The position numbers were made by a program, and so were the translations under genes. From Qipengyuania gaetbuli (GTDB lineage Bacteria > Pseudomonadota > Alphaproteobacteria > Sphingomonadales > Sphingomonadaceae), in the NCBI RefSeq assembly GCF_009827315.1, contig NZ_WTYF01000004.1:1674001-1738000 (forward strand): a stretch of DNA of 64,000 nt, given 5' to 3'. Below the pieces are notes generated by a model, which searched no databases, was not told the DNA's origin, and saw only the letters and a program-made list of their open reading frames with translations. Shown piece by piece: positions 36,614 through 46,048 of this stretch. Numbering within the stretch: position 1 is the first letter of the stretch; each line of letters starts with the position of its first letter.

Positions 36614-39600
36614 ATGGGTTCGAAAAAGGCCGACAAGGCGAGCAGCACCACCGCGATGACTCCCCACGCCAAGGCAATCGCGCAGCACATGCGCGACTCT
36701 CTGCTTCCGGGAGACACGCCGTTCGACCAGGCGCATTTCGACGAGGCGGCAGCCTTCCTTGCGGAAACCGCCGACAAGCGCCGCCCGGGCGAACCGGCGA
36801 TCGCGATCCAGTCGATCAGCGAGGACCGCCGCTTCACGCGCATCGCCATCGTCAATGACGACATGCCGTTCCTGGTCGATTCCACGGCTGCCGCAATCGC
36901 CGCCATGGGCCTTGCCATCGACCGCCTGATCCACCCGGTCGTGCCGGTCGAGCGCAAGTCCGACGGCACGCTCGCCCGCGTTGACGAAGGCGAGCCGGAA
37001 GACGCCTTCTGGGAGTCGATGATCTACCTCGAGGCTCCGCGGGTCGATGCCAAGCGCCGCCAGGCGATCGAGGAAACGCTCAACGAAACGCTCGCCGACG
37101 TGCGCGCTGCCGTTGCCGATTGGCCCCAGCTCCAGGCCGCCATGGCGAACGATGCAAAGCGGATCGAGGACGAGGAAGGCGCAGCCCTGCTCGAATGGCT
37201 GAATTCGGGCATGCTGACCCAGCTCGGCCATGTCGTGCGCCGCCGCGACGGCACGCAGGAAGGCGGGCTGGGCATCTGCCGCAAGGGCGCGCGCAACCTG
37301 CTTGTGGACGCCAGTTACGAGCGCGCCTTCGCCTGGTTCGAAAGCAAGGGCGAGGCCCGCACCCCGCTCATCATCAAGGCGAACCATGTATCGCGCGTCC
37401 ATCGCCATGTACCGCTCGACCTGTTCCTCGTGCCGGTGCGCGAAGGCAAGAAGGTCGTCGCGCTGTCGGTTCACGCAGGCGTCTGGACCAGTGCCGCGCT
37501 CGCTTCGCCGCCACGCAATGTGCCGATCCTGCGCCAGCGGCTCGAACAGATCCGCGACGACCTGAATTTCGACGAGACCGGCCACGCCGGCAAGGCGCTG
37601 GTCCATGCGCTGACCGCCCTGCCGCACGATCTGGTCATCGGCTTTTCCGAAGCAGACACGGCACGCATCGCCACCACGATGATGAGCCTGGTCGACCGCC
37701 CACGCCCGCGCCTTGCGCTGGTCGAGGCGCCGCTGGCCCGCCACCTCTTCGCCTTCGTGTGGATGCCGCGCGACATGCTGGCAACGCAGGTCCGCCTGCA
37801 GATCCTCGCCCTGCTCGAAGAAGGCGCGAAGGCGCGCCTGCTCGACTGGAGCCTCGAGGTCGAAGGCGGCAATCTTGCCATGCTGCGCTTCGTGCTCGAC
37901 ATCCGCGACGGCTCTAAATCGCCCGACGAACAGGCGCTGGAACAGCAGCTGCAGACCCTGCTGCGCGGCTGGAGCGAAGCGGTGGAAACCGAATTGCTCG
38001 CCTTCGAGGAAAAGGGCCGCGCCGCCGCGCTTGCCATGCGCTTTGCCGAGGCTTTCCCGACCGCCTACCGCGCCCGGTTCGGCCCGCGCGAGGCGGCCGA
38101 GGACATTTCGCGCCTGCGCGCACTCGGCCACCATGCCGACGAGGAAGAGGATGCACCCCATCGCGGCGCGCGCCTCTACCTGTGCGACCGCGAGGACGAG
38201 CGCTGCCTGCGCCTCAAGCTCTACCAGGCGGAAGGCAGCCTGCCGCTGTCGGATGCGGTCCCGGCGCTTGAGAACTTCGGCTTCCATGTCCGCTCCGAAA
38301 TGCCGACCGTGCTCGAAGACGGACGCCTCGGCACCATCCATGACTTCGCGCTCCAGCTCGCTCCCGGCATCGACGCCGAAGGGCTGGTCGAACGCGCCGG
38401 CGATATCGAGGAGGCCATCGGCGCCGTCCTCAACGGCCATGCCGAAGACGACGTGTTCAACCGCCTCGTGGTCGAGGCCGGCCTCGGCGCGCGCGAGACC
38501 GACTGGCTGCGCGCCTTCTACCGCTACCTTCGCCAGGCCGGCATGGGCTTCACCATCTACACGGTGGTCGACGCGCTGGCGAAGGCCGCGGACATCACGC
38601 GCGGCCTCATCGCCCTGTTCACCGCCCGGCACGACCCTGCCTTCGTGGGTAACCGCGAAGACGCGATCAAGGATGCGCGCGACACGATCAAGCGCGCCCT
38701 GTCCAAGGTCAAGGCGATCAACGACGACCGCCTGCTGCGCCTATACAATGCGCTGATCGACGCGATCCTGCGCACCAACGCCTTTGCTCCCGCTGCGGCC
38801 GAAGCGCTGGCGTTCAAGATCGACAGCTCGCTCGTTCCCGGCTTGCCGAAGCCTGTTCCGTGGCGCGAGATCTGGGTCTATTCGCGCCGCGTGGAAGGCA
38901 TCCACCTTCGCTCGGGCCCCGTGGCTCGCGGCGGCCTGCGCTGGTCCGACCGGCGTGACGACTTCCGCACCGAAATCCTCGGCCTGATGAAGGCCCAGCG
39001 GGTGAAGAACGCGGTCATCGTCCCGGCAGGGGCAAAGGGCGGCTTCTATCCCAAGCAGCTGCCCGACCCGTCGATCGACCGTGACGGCTGGGCCGCGGAA
39101 GGCAAGGGCAGCTACCAGGCCTTCATCCGCACGCTGCTGTCGGTCACCGACAACATCGTCGACGACAAGGTCTTGCATCCCGACAGCGTGGTCATCACCG
39201 ATGGCGAGGACCCCTACTTCGTGGTCGCCGCCGACAAGGGCACGGCCAGCTTCTCCGACGTCGCCAATGCGATTGCGGAAAGCCGCGATTTCTGGCTCGA
39301 CGACGCCTTCGCGAGCGGTGGCTCCAAGGGCTACGACCACAAGGCCATGGGCATCACTGCCAAGGGTGCCTGGGTCAGCGTCCAGCGCCACTTCCTCGAA
39401 ATGGGCATCGACGTGCAGAGCGAGCCGGTGCAGGTCGTCGGCTGCGGCGACATGTCGGGCGACGTCTTCGGCAATGGCATGCTGCTGTCCAAGGCGATCA
39501 AGCTGGTGGCTGCGTTCGACCACCGCCACATCTTCCTCGATCCCGATCCCGATCCGGCCAAGAGCTGGAAGGAGCGCAAGCGCATGTTCGACCTCCCCCG

Positions 39601-41320
39601 CTCGAGCTGGGAGGATTACGACGCCAGCCTCATCTCCAAGGGCGGTGGCGTCTATTCGCGCGGCGCGAAGTCGATCAAGCTGTCCAAGGCGATGCAGAAA
39701 CTGCTCGGCATCGAGCAGTCCGAGATCGAGCCTGAGGCGCTGATTTCCGCCATCCTCAAGGCGCCGGTCGACCTCGTCTGGTTCGGCGGCATCGGCACCT
39801 ACATCAAGGCCGGGACAGAGAATAACGTCCAGGTCGGCGACCCGGCGAACGACGTGCTGCGCGTCGATGCGAAGGAAGTGCGCGCCCGCGTCATCGGCGA
39901 AGGTGCGAACCTCGGCGTCACGCAGGCAGGCCGCATCGAATATGCCCTGAACGGCGGGCGCTGCAACACCGACTTCATCGACAATTCCGCGGGCGTGGAC
40001 TGTTCGGACAACGAGGTGAACATCAAGATCGCGCTGGCAGCCGCCAAGCGCGCGGGCCGCCTGTCCGAACCCAAGCGCGTTGCACTGCTCGAATCGATGA
40101 CCGACGAGGTGTCGGCCATCGTGCTCGAGGACAACCGACTGCAGGCCCTCGCCCTGTCGATTGCCGAAATGGGCGGGGCGCGCGCCATGGCGTCGCAGCT
40201 TCACCTGATCGAGACGCTGGAAGACGGCGGCAATCTCGACCGCCGGACTGAGGGCCTCGCCGACAACCAGACGTTGCAGCGCCGTGCTGCCGATGGTGCC
40301 GGACTGACCCGCCCCGAGCTTGCCGTGCTGCTGTCCAGCGCCAAGCTGGTCCTGCAGGACGCGATCGAAGCAAGCGACCTGCCCGACGATCCGATCCTGC
40401 ACGACCTGCTGATGCGCAGCTTCCCGGAGCCGATGCGCGGCAAGTTCCGCCAGCAGATCGAGAACCATCGCCTGCGCCGCGAAATCATCGCGACCAAGCT
40501 CGCCAATGCGATGGTCAACCGCCTCGGCATCATCCATCCGTTCGAGCTGGCGGAAGAAGAAGGCGTCGAACTGTCCGAAGTGGCAGGGGCCTTCGTTGCT
40601 GCCGCACACCTGTTCGACCTGCGCTCGATCTGGACGGAACTCGACACGGCGAAGATGGAAGAATCGGCACGACTGCTGCTGTTCGACCGCCTTGCCGCGG
40701 CAGTCGGCAACCTCATGTCCGACGTGCTGCGCACCGGTGCCGGCCGTGTCCAGCCCGCCCGCATGGTGGAAGAGCTGGGCAAGAACGTGGCGCTGCTGGT
40801 GAAGTCCACGGACGAGCTGCTCGGCAGCGAGCTCAAGACCCAGTCGCGTAGCCTGCACGAAACCTTCACCAAGGCCGGTGCGCCCGATGCGATTGCATCG
40901 CATATCACGCACATCTTCGATCTCGACGGTTCGGTGGGCCTCGCCAAGCTGGCAGCGGACACGGGCATCGACCCGCTGCCGCTGACCCATGGCTTCTCCG
41001 ATATCGGGGCCAACCTGGGGATCGACTGGGCACAGGGCACGGCTGCCCTGATGAACCCGTCCGACGTATGGGAACGCCTGCTGGTGTCGGGCATCGCGCG
41101 CGATTTCCAGCAGATGCGCCTCGAGCTGCTGCGCCGTCTCTCGCGCCGCAAGGATGCGAAGGACGACATGCGCGGCGTGGTCGACGCCTGGGTCGCGGAC
41201 CACCATGCGGCGGTGCGCCAGTTCCGCTCGATGGTCGACCGCGCGCAGTCGCAGACGCCCGTTGCGCCGGCCATGCTCGCCCAGATCGCCAGCATGGCGC
41301 GCAACCTGCTGGCGCGCTGA
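36614..41320 (+). CDS. NAD-specific glutamate dehydrogenase, large (180-kDa) type
   Basis: 1568 residues, the tetrameric L-GDH180 class known from Caulobacter and Pseudomonas. The N-terminal third holds ACT-like regulatory segments. The catalytic core after residue 700 shows RGGLRWSDRRDDFRTE, PAGAKGGFYPKQLP, DMSGDVFGNGML and VWFGGIGTYIKAGTENN. It oxidises glutamate to 2-oxoglutarate in the cytoplasm. GAGAGG sits just before ATG 36614; an ATG five codons upstream (36599) has no such site. The 170 bp before the gene hold no other gene. Confidence 0.96.
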   Translation: MGSKKADKASSTTAMTPHAKAIAQHMRDSLLPGDTPFDQAHFDEAAAFLAETADKRRPGEPAIAIQSISEDRRFTRIAIVNDDMPFLVDSTAAAIAAMGLAIDRLIHPVVPVERKSDGTLARVDEGEPEDAFWESMIYLEAPRVDAKRRQAIEETLNETLADVRAAVADWPQLQAAMANDAKRIEDEEGAALLEWLNSGMLTQLGHVVRRRDGTQEGGLGICRKGARNLLVDASYERAFAWFESKGEARTPLIIKANHVSRVHRHVPLDLFLVPVREGKKVVALSVHAGVWTSAALASPPRNVPILRQRLEQIRDDLNFDETGHAGKALVHALTALPHDLVIGFSEADTARIATTMMSLVDRPRPRLALVEAPLARHLFAFVWMPRDMLATQVRLQILALLEEGAKARLLDWSLEVEGGNLAMLRFVLDIRDGSKSPDEQALEQQLQTLLRGWSEAVETELLAFEEKGRAAALAMRFAEAFPTAYRARFGPREAAEDISRLRALGHHADEEEDAPHRGARLYLCDREDERCLRLKLYQAEGSLPLSDAVPALENFGFHVRSEMPTVLEDGRLGTIHDFALQLAPGIDAEGLVERAGDIEEAIGAVLNGHAEDDVFNRLVVEAGLGARETDWLRAFYRYLRQAGMGFTIYTVVDALAKAADITRGLIALFTARHDPAFVGNREDAIKDARDTIKRALSKVKAINDDRLLRLYNALIDAILRTNAFAPAAAEALAFKIDSSLVPGLPKPVPWREIWVYSRRVEGIHLRSGPVARGGLRWSDRRDDFRTEILGLMKAQRVKNAVIVPAGAKGGFYPKQLPDPSIDRDGWAAEGKGSYQAFIRTLLSVTDNIVDDKVLHPDSVVITDGEDPYFVVAADKGTASFSDVANAIAESRDFWLDDAFASGGSKGYDHKAMGITAKGAWVSVQRHFLEMGIDVQSEPVQVVGCGDMSGDVFGNGMLLSKAIKLVAAFDHRHIFLDPDPDPAKSWKERKRMFDLPRSSWEDYDASLISKGGGVYSRGAKSIKLSKAMQKLLGIEQSEIEPEALISAILKAPVDLVWFGGIGTYIKAGTENNVQVGDPANDVLRVDAKEVRARVIGEGANLGVTQAGRIEYALNGGRCNTDFIDNSAGVDCSDNEVNIKIALAAAKRAGRLSEPKRVALLESMTDEVSAIVLEDNRLQALALSIAEMGGARAMASQLHLIETLEDGGNLDRRTEGLADNQTLQRRAADGAGLTRPELAVLLSSAKLVLQDAIEASDLPDDPILHDLLMRSFPEPMRGKFRQQIENHRLRREIIATKLANAMVNRLGIIHPFELAEEEGVELSEVAGAFVAAAHLFDLRSIWTELDTAKMEESARLLLFDRLAAAVGNLMSDVLRTGAGRVQPARMVEELGKNVALLVKSTDELLGSELKTQSRSLHETFTKAGAPDAIASHITHIFDLDGSVGLAKLAADTGIDPLPLTHGFSDIGANLGIDWAQGTAALMNPSDVWERLLVSGIARDFQQMRLELLRRLSRRKDAKDDMRGVVDAWVADHHAAVRQFRSMVDRAQSQTPVAPAMLAQIASMARNLLAR

Positions 41321-41373
41321 GCGGACGCGGGAAAGCTTGACCGGGCTGGCGTTTGCGGCCAGCCCTGCGCGTC

Positions 41374-42600
41374 ATGGAGCATTTCGACGTCGTCATCGTG
41401 GGATCGGGTCACGGCGGAGCGCAGGCGGCAATCGCCTTGCGCCAGGCTGGGCACGAGGACAGCATCCTCATCGCCAGCCGCGACCGCAACCCGCCCTATG
41501 AGCGCCCGCCGCTGTCGAAGGATTATCTCGCCGGCGAGAAGCCCTTCGAGAAGATCCTCATCCGGCCGGAGAAGTTCTGGGCCGAGCGCAATGTCACGTT
41601 CCGGCTCGGTGCCAACGCCAACGAGGTCGATCCGCTGGCGCACACGCTGGCACTGTCGGACGATACCAAGGTCACCTATCGCAAGCTGATCTGGGCGGCC
41701 GGCGGCGATGCGCGGCGCCTGTCATGCCCGGGCGCCGACCTCGGCGGCATGCACACGATCCGCAACCGGCGCGACACCGATGCGCTCAAGAGCGAGATCG
41801 AGGCCGGCGCAAAACGCGCCGTCATCGTGGGCGCGGGCTATATCGGGCTCGAAGCGGCCGCCGTGCTGCGCAAGATGGATTGCGCCGTGACAGTGGTCGA
41901 AATGCAGGACCGGGTGCTCGCCCGTGTCGCAGGCCCGGAACTCTCTGCTTTCTATGCCGAAGAGCACCGCAGCCACGGCGTCGACCTGCGGCTAGAAACC
42001 GGGGTCGAGCGGATCGAGGGCGAGAACGGCCGCGTAACCGGCGTGACGCTGTCCACCGGCGAAACCATCCCTTGCGAGATCGTGATCGTCGGCATCGGGA
42101 TCGTGCCTTCCGTCGGTCCCCTGATTGCAGCGGGCGCTGCCGGCAGCAACGGGGTCGACGTCGACAGCTTCTGCCGCACCTCGCTCGACGATGTCTATGC
42201 GATCGGCGACTGCGCTGCCCACGCCAACCCATACGCTGGCAATGCGGTCATCCGGCTGGAATCGGTCCAGAATGCCAACGACATGGCGAGCGTCGCAGCC
42301 AAATCGATCATGGGCGACAAGCAGGATTATGACGCCGTGCCGTGGTTCTGGTCGAACCAGTACGACCTGCGCCTGCAGACCGTCGGCCTTTCGCTGGGCC
42401 ACGATGCCTGCGTGTTGCGCGGCGATCCGGCGGAACGCAAGTTCTCGGTAATCTACCTCAAGGAAGGCTGCGTCATCGCGCTCGACTGCGTGAACAACAC
42501 GCGCGATTATGCGCAGGGCCGCAAGCTGGTCGAGACGCGGGCCGAGATCGACCCTGCACTGCTCGCCGACACCACCGTGGCGCTCAAGGAAATGATCTGA
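41374..42600 (+). CDS. FAD-dependent ferredoxin reductase-like oxidoreductase
   Basis: 408 residues. An FAD motif at about residues 9-14 ([11 protein letters not shown]), the [11 protein letters not shown] segment, an NAD(P)H motif ([14 protein letters not shown]) at about 152-165 and [13 protein letters not shown] match the rubredoxin/ferredoxin reductases that feed electrons to P450s and Rieske oxygenases. A CYP153 gene lies 3.4 kb downstream, so it is a candidate partner, but no ferredoxin gene is in the window. It ends convergently with queG, overlapping by 17 bp. Confidence 0.9.
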   Translation: MEHFDVVIVGSGHGGAQAAIALRQAGHEDSILIASRDRNPPYERPPLSKDYLAGEKPFEKILIRPEKFWAERNVTFRLGANANEVDPLAHTLALSDDTKVTYRKLIWAAGGDARRLSCPGADLGGMHTIRNRRDTDALKSEIEAGAKRAVIVGAGYIGLEAAAVLRKMDCAVTVVEMQDRVLARVAGPELSAFYAEEHRSHGVDLRLETGVERIEGENGRVTGVTLSTGETIPCEIVIVGIGIVPSVGPLIAAGAAGSNGVDVDSFCRTSLDDVYAIGDCAAHANPYAGNAVIRLESVQNANDMASVAAKSIMGDKQDYDAVPWFWSNQYDLRLQTVGLSLGHDACVLRGDPAERKFSVIYLKEGCVIALDCVNNTRDYAQGRKLVETRAEIDPALLADTTVALKEMI

Positions 42601-43645
42601 GCCGTGCCGCCGCCCAGTCGGCGGCGTCGGCGACCACCGGATCGGGATCGGCGCGCAAGCGCTCGACCTGAGGCAGCAGGCCGGCGTTCCCGCTGTTCCC
42701 GGCCGCGTAAAGGCAGTTGCGCACGAAACGGTCGCGCCCGATCCGCTTGATCGGCGAGCCGGAGAAGAACTGGCGGAACCCCGCATCGTCGAATTCCAGG
42801 AACTGCACGAGATCGGGCGCAACCAGCTCGTCGCGCGGTGCCAGTTTCAAATGGCGGTGGGCCGTATCGGCGAACTTGTTCCACGGGCACACCGCAAGGC
42901 AATCGTCGCAGCCGTAAATCCGGTTGCCGAGCGCGGCACGAAACTCCTTGTCCACCGGCCCCTTGTGCTCGATCGTGAGGTAGGAAATGCACCGCCTTGC
43001 ATCGAGCCGGTAGGGCGCGGGGAAAGCATCGGTCGGGCAGGCGTCCTGGCAGGCGCGGCACGAACCGCAGCTGTCCCTACCGGGCGGATCGGGTTGGAAC
43101 TCGAGAGTTGAATAGATTGCGCCGAGAAACAGCCAGCTGCCATGCTCGCGGCTGACCATGTTGGTATGCTTGCCCTGCCAGCCGAGCCCCGCAGCCTCGC
43201 CCAGCGGCTTTTCCATCACCGGGGCGGTATCGACGAACACCTTGAGCTGGCTGTCGGGCGCGCGCGCGATGAGCCAGCGGGCGAGCGCCTTCAGCGCCTT
43301 CTTCACCACATCGTGATAGTCGCGGCCCTGGGCATAAACGGAAATCCGCACCTTCTCGGGATCGCCTTCCAGCGCGAGCGGATCGACGTCCGGCGCATAG
43401 CTCATACCGAGGGCAATGACGCTCCGCGCGTCCGGCCAAAGTCCTTGCGGAGAGGCGCGTTCGGCCTTGCGCGTTTCCATCCACTCCATCGATCCGTGGC
43501 GGCCTTCGCCAAGCCATTGGTCGAGCCGCTCGGCGCGCACGGGATCGGTGGCGGCCGCCGTGAAGCCGCAGGCCGCAAAGCCCAGCGCGCTGGCCTCGGC
43601 CCTCAATTCCTCCTGCATGGCCTCCAGAGATGCGGTCTTAACCAA
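42584..43645 (-). CDS. queG: epoxyqueuosine reductase
   Basis: 353 residues. The reductive-dehalogenase-like domain binds cobalamin; the two 4Fe-4S clusters are marked by [12 protein letters not shown] and [12 protein letters not shown]-terminal HEAT-like tail follows. QueG makes queuosine in the anticodon of tRNAs from epoxyqueuosine. The longest frame starts at a TTG (43645, GGGAG 10 bp upstream); ATG 43618 is a shorter alternative with GGAGG only 2 bp away. The true start is undecided. Confidence 0.93.
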   Translation of the reverse strand: MVKTASLEAMQEELRAEASALGFAACGFTAAATDPVRAERLDQWLGEGRHGSMEWMETRKAERASPQGLWPDARSVIALGMSYAPDVDPLALEGDPEKVRISVYAQGRDYHDVVKKALKALARWLIARAPDSQLKVFVDTAPVMEKPLGEAAGLGWQGKHTNMVSREHGSWLFLGAIYSTLEFQPDPPGRDSCGSCRACQDACPTDAFPAPYRLDARRCISYLTIEHKGPVDKEFRAALGNRIYGCDDCLAVCPWNKFADTAHRHLKLAPRDELVAPDLVQFLEFDDAGFRQFFSGSPIKRIGRDRFVRNCLYAAGNSGNAGLLPQVERLRADPDPVVADAADWAAARLRSFP

Positions 43646-43689
43646 ACTTGCTGTTGCTCCCGTTCACTTCGCGCGGTTAACTCGCGGTC

Positions 43690-44688
43690 ATGCTTACCGA
43701 GCCCGACGCCGTCCCGCGAGCCCACGACACCAGCTCGCCCCCACTTGCAATCGAGGCGCGCGGTCTCGTCAAGCGGTTCGACCGGACGCTGGCGGTGGAC
43801 GGGGTCGACATATCCGTCCCCGAGGGCGCGATCTACGGCATTCTGGGGCCGAACGGGGCGGGCAAGACGACCACGCTGCGGATGCTGCTCGGCATCATCG
43901 ATCCCGACGAAGGCGTGCGGCGCGTCTTCGGGCACGAGCGCCCGCACGAAATCGCCCGCTGGATCGGCTACCTTCCCGAAGAGCGCGGCCTCTACCCGTC
44001 GATGAAGTGCGACGAGGCGATCGGCTTCATGGGCGCCCTGCGCGGCCTGCCCGTGGAAGAGGGCCGCCGCCGCGGGCGCGAACTGCTCGAAGGGCACGGG
44101 CTCGGCCATGCGGTCGACAAGCAGATCCGCCAGCTTTCGAAAGGCATGGCTCAGACCGTCCAGCTCCTCGGCACGCTGGTCCACAAGCCGAGGCTGGTGG
44201 TGCTCGACGAACCTTTCAGCGGTCTCGATGCCATCAACCAGGGCAAGCTCGAAGGGCTGATCCGCGAGATGGCGGAGGCAGGGACCACGGTTATCTTCTC
44301 GACCCACGTCATCCACCATGCAGAACGCCTGTGCGACGACGTGGCGATCATCGCCGGGGGCAAGGTGCCCTATGCCGGCTCGGTCGACGTCGCGCGCGAT
44401 CGCATTCCCGCTCAGGTCAGGCTCGAGACAGCGAATGGCGAGGGCGAATGGCGCGGCGCGCTGCCCGACAACGCCCGTCACGACAAGAAGGCCCACGGGG
44501 GGCATTTCTGGTACTTCCCGGTCCCCGACAGCGGCATCGAAGTGCTGCTCAAGCGGCTGATCGATGGCGGTGCGGGCATATTGTCGCTTTCGATCGAGCG
44601 GGCCGGCCTGCACGACGCTTTCGTCGAAATCGCCGGCGAGGCCGCAGCGCGCGCACTCGACGAGGATGCAGCAGGGGAGATCGCATAA
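43690..44688 (+). CDS. ABC transporter ATP-binding protein (NatA-like)
   Basis: 332 residues. Walker A GPNGAGKTT is at residues 53-61, Walker B VVLDEPFSGLD later, and the H-loop in FSTHVIHHA. The signature motif reads LSKGM instead of LSGGQ, seen in several exporter ATPases of this group. The C-terminal 90 residues form an extra domain after the ABC core. It overlaps the permease gene by one base. Confidence 0.93.
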   Translation: MLTEPDAVPRAHDTSSPPLAIEARGLVKRFDRTLAVDGVDISVPEGAIYGILGPNGAGKTTTLRMLLGIIDPDEGVRRVFGHERPHEIARWIGYLPEERGLYPSMKCDEAIGFMGALRGLPVEEGRRRGRELLEGHGLGHAVDKQIRQLSKGMAQTVQLLGTLVHKPRLVVLDEPFSGLDAINQGKLEGLIREMAEAGTTVIFSTHVIHHAERLCDDVAIIAGGKVPYAGSVDVARDRIPAQVRLETANGEGEWRGALPDNARHDKKAHGGHFWYFPVPDSGIEVLLKRLIDGGAGILSLSIERAGLHDAFVEIAGEAAARALDEDAAGEIA

Positions 44689-45905
44689 TGGCCGATGCAA
44701 GCCGTCTTCCGCTGTGGCGCGCAGCCATGGTCATCGCCCGCCGCGATTTCCGCGCGATCCTGTTTTCCAAGGCCTTCCTGTTCTTCCTGCTCGGCCCGAT
44801 CTTCTTCGGGGCGATCAGCGTGATGGCTGGCGCGCTCGGTGCAAAGGCGGCGGAAAGCGCCGACCCTCCGCGCCTCGCGGTAGTCCTGATCGAGGAGGAA
44901 GGCGCCGCCTTCGCCGCCGCTCATGCTCGGCTGGAGGATGCGGTCTCGCTGCCGGAAATCGCAGTGGTCGGGGCGGACGAACTTCGCGAGGCCGACCGCC
45001 TGCTTTCTGACACATCGCGCAATTTCGGCGCGGTGCTGACCGGCACGCTCGAAGCGCCCGAACTGTCGGGCACGCAGGAACGGATCGACCGCTGGCGCGG
45101 GCAGGTAGCCTTGCTCGCCGCCGAAGCCCGGGGCGGCCAGACCGCGGAATTGCCGCAGGTTGCACTGAAGCCCACGGCCACCAGCGTCGCCACCATTCGC
45201 AGCGCCCAAACGGCCACTGCGACCGGAGCCATCACGCTGCTGTTCCTCCTTACGATGCTGCTCGCTGGCATGGTGCTGTCGAACCTGGTCGAGGAGAAAG
45301 CCAACAAGATTATCGAAATCCTCGCCGCCGCCATCCCGATGGATGCCGTGTTCTACGGCAAGCTGTTCGCCATGCTCGGCGTCAGCTTCGTGGGCATCGC
45401 GGTGTGGGGCGGTCTCGCCGGCACGATCCTGTGGCTCGGCAGTTCGGCGCTCGGACCTGTTCCGACGCCTGCGGTGGGATGGCCGCTGTTCGTGGTCCTT
45501 TTCGTGACCTATTTCGCCACCGCTTACCTGCTGATTGGCTCGGTCTTCCTCACCATCGGTTCGATGGCGCCGACCGTGCGCGATGTGCAGACGCTCTCGA
45601 TGCCGGCAACCATCCTCCAGCTCGCGGTCTTCTTCCTCGCGACCTACGCGCTGAGCGATGCAGGCTCGCCGGTCGAGCTCTTCGCCGTAATCTTCCCCGT
45701 GTCCTCGCCCTACGCGATGGTGGCGCGCGCGGCGCAGTCACCCGTACTTTGGACGCATCTTGCCGCAATCGCGTGGCAACTGCTGTGGGTCGGCATTTTC
45801 GTGAAGGTCGGCTCGGGCCTGTTCCGTAAGCTGGTCATGAAATCGGGAGCCGGCGGAAAGACGAAAAAGGCATGGTTCGGCATCGGGCGAGCGGCCAGGG
45901 GCTGA
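44688..45905 (+). CDS. ABC transporter permease (NatB/YhaP-like)
   Basis: 405 residues. One N-terminal helix (about 23-45) is followed by a large extracytoplasmic domain of about 130 residues, then five helices from about residue 175 (ATATGAITLLFLLTMLLAG) to 385. The VEEKANKIIEILAAAIP segment is the family hallmark of type-2 ABC permeases for Na+ efflux or antibiotic and lipid export. Cargo unknown. Confidence 0.9.
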   Translation: MADASRLPLWRAAMVIARRDFRAILFSKAFLFFLLGPIFFGAISVMAGALGAKAAESADPPRLAVVLIEEEGAAFAAAHARLEDAVSLPEIAVVGADELREADRLLSDTSRNFGAVLTGTLEAPELSGTQERIDRWRGQVALLAAEARGGQTAELPQVALKPTATSVATIRSAQTATATGAITLLFLLTMLLAGMVLSNLVEEKANKIIEILAAAIPMDAVFYGKLFAMLGVSFVGIAVWGGLAGTILWLGSSALGPVPTPAVGWPLFVVLFVTYFATAYLLIGSVFLTIGSMAPTVRDVQTLSMPATILQLAVFFLATYALSDAGSPVELFAVIFPVSSPYAMVARAAQSPVLWTHLAAIAWQLLWVGIFVKVGSGLFRKLVMKSGAGGKTKKAWFGIGRAARG

Positions 45906-45969
45906 CTTCGTCGCATCGGTGCAATCCCACGGCAACGGCGACCATTAGGTTCCTTTTTGCAACTCGCTA

Positions 45970-45984
45970 TTGACACGAGTGTCA
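45970..45984. promoter_or_regulatory. operator palindrome at the CYP153 promoter
   Basis: TTGACACGAGTGTCA contains the perfect inverted repeat TGACAC-GA-GTGTCA. The first six bases also read as a consensus -35 (TTGACA). It lies 64 bp before the CYP153 ATG. Such symmetric sites fit TetR-type repressors; no regulator gene of that type is adjacent. Confidence 0.55.
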
Positions 45985-46048
45985 GTTGAGGCAGGATTGC
46001 CGGCGAGAGGACAGGCGTCACGAGAGTCGCCGCCGCAAGGAGAGAGAC

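Noticed and set aside
36233..41206. Long minus-strand open frames opposite NAD-GDH
   Set aside because: Composition shadows of the 1.57-kaa enzyme; no motif, start or ribosome-binding site of their own.
43416..44687. Upstream extension of the ABC permease frame, suggesting a very large fused protein
   Set aside because: The extension overlaps the ATP-binding gene in another frame and lacks motifs; the permease starts at ATG 44688, overlapping the upstream TAA.
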